Assembly (NCBI GenBank): GCA_023450745.1
Contig: JAEXGR010000085.1
Coordinates: forward strand, 1-5,015
Length of the DNA stretch: 5,015 nucleotides
Source of the DNA: Synergistota bacterium
GTDB lineage: Bacteria; Synergistota; Synergistia; Synergistales; Synergistaceae
Direction of reading: 5' to 3'
The position numbers and the translations under genes were made by a program. This document shows, piece after piece, positions 1 to 5,015 of this stretch. Position 1 is the stretch's first letter, and the number at the start of each line of letters is the position of its first letter. The notes beneath the pieces are model-generated. The model was not told the DNA's origin and made no database searches. It saw only the letters and a program-made list of their open reading frames with translations.

Positions 1-211
1 AACTCCCTCCGACCCGGCGAAAACCCGTCGCCGGCCCACCTCTGATGTAACTACCAGCCGAGTCGCACAAATCAGAAAAACGCTGATTTGGCTCCCTGGC
101 CGCCTCCCTGAGGGAGGCTTTAAAGGCACAAACCAAAATCGTTGAATCCCGGCAGATTATTTTTTGTCACTAGTACGCTAAACCCTAATTTATCCTTCAC
201 TCTATCGAAGA
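1..211. other. Intergenic stretch with several short hairpins, no gene recognised
   Basis: I see no convincing gene here. Frame 2 is open from base 2 to a TGA near 143, but it has no start inside the window and its product is not recognisable. Three perfect short hairpins are visible: 14-34 (7-bp stem, CCGGCGA/TCGCCGG), 68-90 (8-bp stem, CAAATCAG/CTGATTTG) and 102-118 (7-bp stem, GCCTCCC/GGGAGGC, 3-base loop). The last is followed by only three T, so it could be a weak terminator of a gene upstream of the window. A further inverted pair, ATTTATC (188-194) and GATAAAT (210-216), overlaps the outer arm of the large inverted repeat that follows and would compete with it. The density of short stems resembles dispersed intergenic repeats, but only one copy is visible, so that remains unproven. 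Confidence 0.5.
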
Positions 212-473
212 TAAATCGGCGTTACGCTTTAGCCTGATGGCAGAAAAATCGGCGCGAAGAAGTGCCGTAGGCTAAATAAGTCGGTCCCTGAGTACCGGAG
301 CCGTATTTTTCATACGGCGATCGCGAGGCAATGTTCCCCGCCGTTAAGCGGGGGACATTTTCAAATTATCAATATTGCCGCGGCATGCGGACGCGGCTGC
401 CGCAGGACGCCCGGGGGCCGGCTTATGACGCATACGGTGCTTATTCGCGCCGATTTTTATAAACGCCGATTTA
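212..473 (+). repeat. Long imperfect inverted repeat: fold-back element or candidate structured RNA
   Basis: The two flanks of this 262-base segment pair with each other in register. Bases 212-223 pair with 462-473 (12 bp, perfect), 244-258 with 444-458 (15 bp, perfect), 260-269 with 433-442 (10 bp, two G-T), 271-272 with 430-431, and 276-290 with 412-426 (15 bp, three G-T). That is about 54 pairs, interrupted by a 20-versus-3-base internal loop and smaller mismatches. The central part (291-411) holds three local hairpins: 300-318, 331-358 and 380-403. All wobble pairs are G-T on the plus strand and would be A-C mismatches in a minus-strand transcript, which favours a plus-strand RNA. I do not recognise it as SRP RNA, tmRNA, RNase P or 6S RNA. 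A miniature inverted-repeat element is an equally good reading, although no target-site duplication is evident. The pairing is directly visible; the function is unknown. Confidence 0.65.
331..361 (+). terminator. Possible intrinsic terminator inside the fold-back element
   Basis: An 11-bp stem (331-341 with 348-358, one G-T pair, six-base loop CGTTAA) is GC-rich and runs straight into four T (358-361). It has the form of a rho-independent terminator on the plus strand; the other strand has no T run. It also forms a branch of the larger 212-473 structure, so it may be a structural arm rather than a terminator. It could end transcripts entering from upstream and so insulate the B12-controlled operon. 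Confidence 0.45.
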
Positions 474-493
474 CAAATCGGCTTATATTAATA

Positions 494-521
494 TTGACGT
501 CCCCCCATCTTGTGTTAGAAT
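494..521 (+). promoter_or_regulatory. Sigma70-type promoter of the B12 operon
   Basis: A -35 box TTGACG (494-499) lies 16 bp from a -10 box TAGAAT (516-521), and TG at 513-514 makes the -10 an extended one (TGTTAGAAT). Each hexamer differs from consensus at one position. Transcription would start around 527-530, just ahead of the cobalamin riboswitch, which makes this the natural promoter for the riboswitch leader and both genes. Confidence 0.75.
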
Positions 522-527
522 TCTAAC
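514..527. promoter_or_regulatory. 14-bp perfect palindrome over the -10 box, possible operator
   Basis: GTTAGAATTCTAAC reads the same on both strands, covers the whole -10 hexamer and reaches the predicted start site. A dimeric repressor bound here would block RNA polymerase, giving a second control layer upstream of the riboswitch. No regulator gene is visible in the window, and part of the symmetry comes from the AT-rich -10 itself, so an operator role is inferred. Confidence 0.35.
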
Positions 528-538
528 TGCGGAGGCAA

Positions 539-786
539 TCTCCGTGATCTTGCCCCAAAAAATTAAATACCTGTTTCTGCCGCAGGGAATCCGGTTAAAC
601 GCCGGAACGGCCCCTGCCACCGTAATCGGCGGGCGGACGGACAAATCGGGACTTTTTTCGAATTTGCGCCGGACGCCTGCGCGGAGCGAGAACTTCGCTC
701 CGCAGACGAAGCCGCATCATGCCACTGTCGAAAGATGGGAAGGCGCGGCCGAGGATGAACGAAAGTCGGGATACCTGCCGCGGAGA
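539..786 (+). promoter_or_regulatory. Cobalamin (B12) riboswitch aptamer
   Basis: The conserved blocks of the cobalamin riboswitch family occur in the right order. AGGGAA (584-589) leads into a small P4 helix CCGG/CCGG (591-594 with 602-605) around a TTAAAC loop, then a CCCCTGCCACCGTAA segment (611-625). After a variable region with a 9-bp peripheral hairpin (681-689 with 695-703) come GCCACTG (721-727), GGGAAGGC (737-744) and finally AGTCGGGATACCTGCC (764-779). The closing P1 helix can be drawn as 539-546 with 779-786 (8 bp, one G-T). Two small departures from the usual consensus are GGTTAAA for GGTGAAA and CCACCGTAA for CCACTGTAA. In this family adenosyl- or other cobalamins bind the folded aptamer and shut off downstream uptake or synthesis genes. 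It precedes a TonB-dependent receptor, the classic btuB arrangement. A 5-bp hairpin at 530-544 would compete with the 5' arm of P1. Confidence 0.93.
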
Positions 787-844
787 CGCACTGGCTTCAA
801 ACGCGCAGAGGGCGCGTGGCAGCGGCTGACCGACGTAGCGGTTG

Positions 845-888
845 ATATACGCGGGAGACGGTGTCCTACACCCTCCCGCGTATATTTT
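845..888 (+). terminator. Riboswitch-controlled intrinsic terminator
   Basis: A perfect 13-bp stem (845-857 with 873-885) is extended, across a two-base AC bulge, by a 5-bp stem (GGTGT/ACACC) closed by a three-base loop. It runs into TATATTTTAT. It lies between the B12 aptamer and the ribosome-binding site of the receptor gene, where a transcription-terminating expression platform is expected. A candidate antiterminator is visible: 774-782 (CCTGCCGCG, the 3' end of the aptamer) can pair with 850-857 (CGCGGGAG), with one mismatch. Ligand binding would hide 774-782 and release the terminator. Confidence 0.85.
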
Positions 889-898
889 ATCCAAACAC

Positions 899-914
899 GG
901 AGGTCGTCATCTTG
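899..914 (+). promoter_or_regulatory. Ribosome-binding site setting the TTG start of the receptor
   Basis: GGAGG (899-903) is followed after eight bases by TTG (912-914), in frame with the receptor. The only earlier candidate in this frame, GTG at 861, lies inside the terminator hairpin and has no Shine-Dalgarno. No in-frame ATG occurs before the hydrophobic signal sequence. The TTG start is therefore the best supported. The site is 10 bases beyond the terminator T-run, so only read-through transcripts carry it. Confidence 0.8.
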
Positions 915-2957
915 CGAGGCAAATCGTATGTTGTCCCATTGTTTCTATTTGTGTTCACATTACTAACAGTACCCCCCCCCCTAATATGTAGCCTTATTGT
1001 CAGCACCTGCGCCGCCGCCGATTCTCCGGTAAAGCTGCCGGAGGAGAGGATCACCGCCGACGCGGAAGATGAGGACAGGCTGCTGCTCTCGCCCGGCACC
1101 GTCACCGTCATCCGCCCGCAGGAGATGAAGGGCGAGCAGAAGAACCTTCCCGAACTTCTCAAACAGGTCCCCGGCCTGCATATCATCGAACTTAAGGGGC
1201 GCGGCGCCTACACCACCGCCTCCGTGCGCGGCAGCACCGCCTCGCAGGTCGCCGTCTACGTCGACGGCGTGCTGATGAACCTCGGCAGCGAGGCCGCCGT
1301 CGACTTATCTACCATCCCCGTGGAAAATGTCGAAAGAATAGAGGTCTACCGCGGCTATATCCCGGCGCGCTTCGGCGGCGCCTCCATGGGCGGCGTCATC
1401 AACATTATCACGAAGAAGCCCGACGGCAAGGGCGAGGGCTCTCTGCTGCTCGGCACCGGCTCCTACGGCAAGTTCCGCGCCAACGCCTCCTACAGCACGA
1501 AGCTCGGCGGCGGCAATCTTTTCGTCGGCGTGACGCGCGACCAGGCCAACGGCGAATTTTCCTATCTCAACACCCGCAACGAATACAACCCCAACGACGA
1601 TTATTGGGCCAAACGCAAAAACAATTCCTACCAAAACACCGACGCCCTGGTCAAATGGCAGAACGACGGCTGGACGCTCGAGGGCGCGTGGAAGAGGAAC
1701 GACCGCGATCTGCCGCTGCCGATTCAGGGCATCGAAAGCGACCGCTCATGGGAAAAAGGCCCCCGGCAGGTCACCGACCAGACGAGTTTCGCCGCCTCCC
1801 ACCGCCGCAAGTTCGGCGACCTCGATCTCGGCCTGCGTCTTGAATATCTCCATCAGGAAAAGAAATACGACGACCCCAGGGACGGCGACAGTCAGTTCGG
1901 CCTGCCGGGCTATAAAAATAAACATAACCGCTATGTCACCGACCGCTACGGCGCGGCGCTCGACGGCTCGCTGCCCATCGGAGAGAGTCATCTCGTGGAA
2001 TTCCTCTGGAACTACTACGACGAAACGCTGCACACCAAGGGCGACATCGTGGAAAACTATCCCGCGCTCAACGCCACGGAAAAGCACACCCGCTACGCCT
2101 GGAACGCCCAGATACAGGATACCGTCAGCCTCAACAAGAAAGACAACCTCTGGCTCACGCCCATCATCCGCTGGAACAGCGCCGACGGGCGCACGGAGTT
2201 CTCCGGCGGCGCGGCGCTCAGCTATAAATTTGACGACCACTGGAGCGCGAAGGCCAGCTTCGGCAGCTACAACCGCGCGCCGAACATGTATGAGCTTTAC
2301 GGAGACGGCGCCTTCGTCGCCCCCAACACGCTCCTGGAATGGGAGGACGGCACTCAGTGGGACATCGGCGTCACCTGGAAGGGCGAAATCCTCAAGGGCA
2401 AAAGCGAAGCGACCCTCACCTATTTCGGCAGCCATGTCAACAATCTCATCGAATATTTCGTCATCAATCCGCAGTACGCGCGTTATGACAACGTCGGCAA
2501 GGCCCATATACGCGGCCTCGAGCTCGAGGGCTCCGTCAAATGGGAGGACTGGGAGGTTTACGGCTCCGCCACCTGGATGGACGCGATCAATAAATCAGAC
2601 GACAGCGCCTACAAGGATATGCGCATCCCCAACCGTCCCGAATACGAGGGCTTTCTGCGCGTCGCGCGCAACAATCTGCTTAAGAGCAAACGTCTCTCGG
2701 CCTTCGCCGAGGCGCGCTATATCGGCAACAACTTTTACGACCGCAATCAGGAGATCAAGCAGGACGACCTTTTCACCCTCGGCCTTGGATTCAAATACGC
2801 GATCAGGGATGACCTCAAGCTCGTCGTCGGCGTGGACGACATTTTCGACGCCGCGCCGGAGGTGCTTTTCCTCGCCGAGGAGTACGGGCCGGACCGCACT
2901 ATGTGGTATCCGCTGCAGGGGCGCACCTTCTACGCGACGCTGCTGTGGACTTTCTAA
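912..2957 (+). CDS. btuB: TonB-dependent outer-membrane receptor, probably for cobalamin (BtuB-like)
   Basis: The 681-residue product is a TonB-dependent receptor, the outer-membrane channel through which TonB/ExbBD-driven energy imports a bound ligand. Residues 1-36 form a signal peptide (MRGKSYVV, a long hydrophobic core broken by PPP, then STCAAA before DSPVK). A TonB-box-like EERITADA lies at about 44-51. The plug domain spans roughly 58-169, with the typical VRG (105-107), VYVDGV (115-120), RIEVYRGYIPARFG (142-155) and GGVINIITKK (160-169). The rest is a 22-strand-type barrel rich in alternating aromatic residues, ending GRTFYATLLWTF with the terminal Phe expected for BAM recognition. 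The substrate is assigned from the B12 riboswitch just upstream, not from binding residues; corrinoids other than B12 are possible. E. coli BtuB is somewhat shorter. Translation probably starts at TTG. The signal-peptide region uses AT-rich codons (TTA, CTA, ATA, ACA, GTA) unlike the GC-ending codons of the mature part, and contains a ten-C run that could switch the gene off by slippage. The next gene follows 45 bp downstream and is probably co-transcribed. Confidence 0.92.
   Translation: MRGKSYVVPLFLFVFTLLTVPPPLICSLIVSTCAAADSPVKLPEERITADAEDEDRLLLSPGTVTVIRPQEMKGEQKNLPELLKQVPGLHIIELKGRGAYTTASVRGSTASQVAVYVDGVLMNLGSEAAVDLSTIPVENVERIEVYRGYIPARFGGASMGGVINIITKKPDGKGEGSLLLGTGSYGKFRANASYSTKLGGGNLFVGVTRDQANGEFSYLNTRNEYNPNDDYWAKRKNNSYQNTDALVKWQNDGWTLEGAWKRNDRDLPLPIQGIESDRSWEKGPRQVTDQTSFAASHRRKFGDLDLGLRLEYLHQEKKYDDPRDGDSQFGLPGYKNKHNRYVTDRYGAALDGSLPIGESHLVEFLWNYYDETLHTKGDIVENYPALNATEKHTRYAWNAQIQDTVSLNKKDNLWLTPIIRWNSADGRTEFSGGAALSYKFDDHWSAKASFGSYNRAPNMYELYGDGAFVAPNTLLEWEDGTQWDIGVTWKGEILKGKSEATLTYFGSHVNNLIEYFVINPQYARYDNVGKAHIRGLELEGSVKWEDWEVYGSATWMDAINKSDDSAYKDMRIPNRPEYEGFLRVARNNLLKSKRLSAFAEARYIGNNFYDRNQEIKQDDLFTLGLGFKYAIRDDLKLVVGVDDIFDAAPEVLFLAEEYGPDRTMWYPLQGRTFYATLLWTF
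972..981 (+). repeat. Homopolymer of ten C in the receptor's signal-peptide coding region
   Basis: Ten consecutive C encode Pro-Pro-Pro and the first base of a Leu codon (receptor residues 21-24). In the frame shown the gene reads through. With nine C the codon directly after the run becomes TAA; with eleven C the third codon after CCC CCC CCC becomes part of CCT AAT ATG TAG and translation stops. Runs of this length are prone to slipped-strand mispairing, and such tracts drive phase variation of surface proteins in other bacteria. Switching has not been shown here, and a read error in the run cannot be excluded. Confidence 0.9.
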
Positions 2958-3002
2958 GAGAGCCGGATATCAGGGACCTGTAAAGAAAAGAGGTATTGCA
3001 TA

Positions 3003-4778
3003 ATGACGATTGGGACAAAATTGACACGAAAATGTATTCCCCTGCTCGCGCTGCTGCTGCTCGTCTTTACCGCCGCCGCCGCGCGCGCGGACATGCTCTT
3101 CACGCGCCAGACTACCTACAGCGACCCCGTTTCGCTGGGCATCATCTCGGGCTCGGAGGCCCCCTTTTCGCCGCTGCAGTCCAATATGGGCGGCAATCAG
3201 GGCAACGGCATCCGCCCTTTCCTTGACGCGAGCGGCAAGCTGCGCGTCGCGCTCACCTTTTACACCGGCGTCGGCACTTCCACGGCGGATACCGTCAACG
3301 TCTTCGACCCCGGCGGCAAGGCGAGTTGGGCCGTGCCCTCCAACTGGAATACGCCGCTCAAGCAGTTTACCTGCTCCGTGAAAAACATCCGCGCCATGTC
3401 TACGATAGGCAATTACCTCTACGCCACCGGCTATGACCGCGCCGTCATTTCGCGTATCGTCATGACGAACGACGCCTATGTGGAAAATAAAACATGGACG
3501 CACCCGGACGGCAGGGGCAAGCACGGCGAGGGGCTTTTCACCTACGCGGGGCATCTTTACGCGATTTTCACCGACACGCAGGGAGACCCCATGCAGCCGG
3601 ACGTCGCCTACAGCCCCAACCAGATCTGGAAGTTTGACAAGGACCTCAACGTCATCGCCTCCGCCGACATGACAGGCCGCAATATGGACGGCCAGCAGCC
3701 CGGCATCTACGCGCGCGTCGGCGGCAAGCTCTATGTCTGTTCCTTCGGCGGCTATCAGGAGACCGGCGGCGGCTACAACGGCAACACCACGATAGAGGTC
3801 TGCGACCTCAGCACGCTCAAGTGCACCCAGCTCGCCAAAGGCAAAGACGTGCAGGCGCAAGTGCCGGAATGGCGCTATATGTTCAGCGGCCTGGCCTTCA
3901 TCGACGGCAAGGTCTATCTCCACGGCACCACCTGGACGGCCCCCGCGGGCGTGCAGGGCAGCCATGAGATGGTCGTCTATGAGACGACGGCGGATAAGCT
4001 CGCCTCGGGCGATATCGGCACGCGCATCGGCAGCTTTGTGGGCGATTACGGCGTGCAGATGGGGCTCAACTACGACCCGACGACGAAGTATCTCTGGGCC
4101 CACGCGGGGGACGGCATCGCGCGCTATGACGGCGGCACGAGCTGGACGTTGTTTGACGCCGCGGCGCTGAAGGGCTCGCTGTCCGCCTCCGCGCCTATCG
4201 CCGTCTCTTCGGCCGGCGGCTCGGGCGCCGTCATTCCCACCGCCATTCCCATAGAATCCGCCGACGTCACCGTCGCGGGCGGCACGATCACGGCGATAAC
4301 GACGAACGCGGACGCCCCTGCCGCGCTCGCGCAGGCGGTGAGCGACGGGGATTACGCGAACGCCGTCGCCGGCGGCGACGGCTTCGCGAGCCTCCAGCCG
4401 CTCAGCTCGTTCGCGATAGACCTTGACCATCCCGCCTCCGGCTCCGCGGCGTTTACGATAAAGAACTTCGGCTACACGCCGCAGGCCGGCGGCACGCTGT
4501 GGGCGCTGGCGCGCAAAAAGGCGGGCATGGGCGGGAAATACGACCTCTTCCACGCGACGCTGGCAAACGGCACGCTGACCTTCACGATTACAAACCTCGA
4601 CGATTATTTCACGGAGAACACGATCGTGATCGCCGAGACGACGGCGGTGGAGATCCCCGACGAGCCGGAGCCGTGGACGGGCGACGGCGCGGGCACCGGC
4701 GGCTGCAACGCGGGCGCGGCGCTGGCCCTGCTGGCTTTGATCCCCTTTGCGGTGCGCCGCAAGGGGAGGGAAGAATAA
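3003..4778 (+). CDS. Secreted beta-propeller-like protein with Synerg-CTERM sorting signal
   Basis: The 591-residue product is not a protein I can name, but its architecture is clear. Residues 1-29 are a Sec signal peptide with an ARA cleavage site before D30. Residues about 60-390 contain recurring strand pairs of the type GxLYxxxx (LY at 139, 185 and 243, VY at 304, LW at 364), spaced about 45-60 residues apart, as in beta-propeller blades. QIWKFDKDLNVIASADM and TIEVCDLSTLKCTQL also look like blade strands. A second beta-rich domain (about 415-546) contains FTIKNFGY and TLTFTITNLDDYF. A Pro/acidic/Gly linker (549-565) leads to GGCNAG (566-571), a short hydrophobic stretch (572-584) and RRKGREE, the Synerg-CTERM pattern thought to direct processing and surface anchoring in Synergistota. 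AAGAGG (2988-2993) sits nine bases before the ATG. Its position after a B12-regulated receptor suggests that it captures corrinoids or assists the receptor, as BtuG propellers do in Bacteroides. That role is inferred; a structural or unrelated binding function remains possible. Confidence 0.88.
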   Translation: MTIGTKLTRKCIPLLALLLLVFTAAAARADMLFTRQTTYSDPVSLGIISGSEAPFSPLQSNMGGNQGNGIRPFLDASGKLRVALTFYTGVGTSTADTVNVFDPGGKASWAVPSNWNTPLKQFTCSVKNIRAMSTIGNYLYATGYDRAVISRIVMTNDAYVENKTWTHPDGRGKHGEGLFTYAGHLYAIFTDTQGDPMQPDVAYSPNQIWKFDKDLNVIASADMTGRNMDGQQPGIYARVGGKLYVCSFGGYQETGGGYNGNTTIEVCDLSTLKCTQLAKGKDVQAQVPEWRYMFSGLAFIDGKVYLHGTTWTAPAGVQGSHEMVVYETTADKLASGDIGTRIGSFVGDYGVQMGLNYDPTTKYLWAHAGDGIARYDGGTSWTLFDAAALKGSLSASAPIAVSSAGGSGAVIPTAIPIESADVTVAGGTITAITTNADAPAALAQAVSDGDYANAVAGGDGFASLQPLSSFAIDLDHPASGSAAFTIKNFGYTPQAGGTLWALARKKAGMGGKYDLFHATLANGTLTFTITNLDDYFTENTIVIAETTAVEIPDEPEPWTGDGAGTGGCNAGAALALLALIPFAVRRKGREE

Positions 4779-4831
4779 AGAGTGAGAACAGAGGAAAGGG
4801 GCGGTGAGGAAAAGATAAAAACATACCCGTC

Positions 4832-4854
4832 GCCGATGGCGCGCCGCGGCTTTT
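4832..4854 (+). terminator. Weak possible terminator of the two-gene operon
   Basis: GCCG (4832-4835) can pair with CGGC (4847-4850), with a short inner GG/CC pairing across internal mismatches, followed by TTTT. The stem is interrupted and several competing GC pairings exist, so this is a poor match to an intrinsic terminator. It is the only candidate seen after the second gene, and transcription may instead continue beyond the window. Confidence 0.3.
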
Positions 4855-4932
4855 AAAGAGCGGCACAGGAAAACGGATTATTCAACCGAAGACTGACTAT
4901 ATAAAGTCAAGTCGGAAGAGAAGAAAAACAGG

Positions 4933-4964
4933 CAAGAAAGTATCACCAAGAAAGTATCACCAAG
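4933..4964 (+). repeat. Tandem duplication of a 14-bp unit
   Basis: CAAGAAAGTATCAC occurs at 4933-4946 and again at 4947-4960, followed by a partial third copy (CAAG). The two full copies are identical. Two units are too few to assign a role; a recent local duplication or a pair of binding sites for the next transcription unit are both possible. Confidence 0.85.
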
Positions 4965-5015
4965 GAAACAGAACCAGGCACCTTGACAATGACATGCTAA
5001 CGCGAGCCTCTTTCA

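Larger units (their letters stand above)
4779..5015. other. Downstream intergenic region, no gene recognised
   Basis: No reading frame with a plausible start, ribosome-binding site and protein-like composition is visible. The stretch is purine-rich on the plus strand. It contains a weak possible terminator (4832-4854), a 14-bp tandem duplication (4933-4964) and a perfect -35-like TTGACA (4983-4988). The window ends too soon to find a matching -10 box or the next gene. Confidence 0.5.

Noticed and set aside
47..49. Lipobox-type reading of the receptor signal peptide (VSTC at receptor residues 30-33)
   Set aside because: The residue before Cys is Thr, not Gly, Ala or Ser, and an Ala-rich signal peptidase I site follows directly. 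TonB receptors are not lipoproteins. The coordinates given here are nominal; the site lies at about 999-1010.
2..145. Open frame running in from the left edge, possibly the end of an upstream gene
   Set aside because: The translated residues match nothing I recognise, and the DNA is made of short perfect hairpins, so it looks like non-coding repeat sequence.
1..482. CRISPR array suggested by recurring AAATCGGC and hairpins
   Set aside because: The 8-mer copies occur in both orientations at irregular spacing and are explained by the inverted repeat. No regular repeat-spacer pattern exists.
861..911. GTG at 861 as the start of the receptor gene (698 residues)
   Set aside because: It lies inside the terminator hairpin, has no Shine-Dalgarno, and would add 17 residues before the signal peptide. 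TTG at 912 with GGAGG eight bases upstream fits better.
544..966. 140-codon open frame on the plus strand
   Set aside because: It coincides with the B12 riboswitch and its terminator, and the protein resembles no family. It is a by-product of a structured leader.
1746..2507. 253-codon minus-strand open frame within the receptor
   Set aside because: It is a Val/Ala/Glu-rich complement of GC-rich coding sequence with no ribosome-binding site or recognisable domain.
1840..3003. 387-codon plus-strand open frame overlapping the receptor
   Set aside because: It is a low-complexity Ser/Thr/Arg/Ala product from reading the receptor gene out of frame, with no domain signature.
2970..4553. 527-codon open frame on the minus strand, antisense to the second gene
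   Set aside because: The product is dominated by Arg, Ala, Gly and Val, as expected from the complement of a GC-rich gene. The plus-strand frame has a ribosome-binding site, a signal peptide and a recognised C-terminal signal.
4983..5015. Promoter with a perfect -35 TTGACA
   Set aside because: No -10-like hexamer occurs at 16-18 bp spacing before the window ends, so a promoter cannot be supported.

Overview
The window looks like chromosomal DNA from a Synergistota bacterium (Synergistes/Cloacibacillus-like). The main evidence is the C-terminus of the second gene: a GGCNAG motif, a short hydrophobic segment and a basic tail (RRKGREE), which is the architecture of the Synerg-CTERM sorting signal known from that phylum. 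The genes are GC-rich, and the TonB-dependent receptor implies an outer membrane. Genus and species cannot be read from this sequence.

Layout. Positions 1-493 contain no convincing gene but are rich in hairpins. The strongest structure is a large imperfect inverted repeat at 212-473. It pairs about 54 bp in register, and all of its non-Watson-Crick pairs are G-T on the plus strand, so it may be a structured RNA or a fold-back/MITE-like element. A good sigma70-type promoter (494-521) follows, with a 14-bp perfect palindrome over its -10 box. Next come a cobalamin (B12) riboswitch (539-786) and an intrinsic terminator (845-888) that probably serves as its expression platform. Two genes follow on the plus strand, 45 bp apart and probably co-transcribed: a BtuB-like TonB-dependent outer-membrane receptor (912-2957, TTG start) and a secreted, probably beta-propeller protein with the Synerg-CTERM anchor (3003-4778). 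Positions 4779-5015 are intergenic, with a weak possible terminator and a 14-bp tandem duplication.

How it may work. When B12 is scarce the riboswitch should let transcription pass into an uptake pair: a TonB-powered channel and a surface-exposed propeller protein. This recalls the Bacteroides BtuB/BtuG arrangement, where a propeller captures B12 for the receptor, but the second protein here carries a Synergistota sorting signal rather than a lipobox. BtuG-like function is an inference from context.

The most striking feature is a run of ten C (972-981) in the signal-peptide coding region of the receptor. Loss of one C creates TAA immediately after the run, and gain of one C creates TAG three codons past it. 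The receptor is therefore arranged like a phase-variable gene, shown here in the ON state, in addition to its B12 control.
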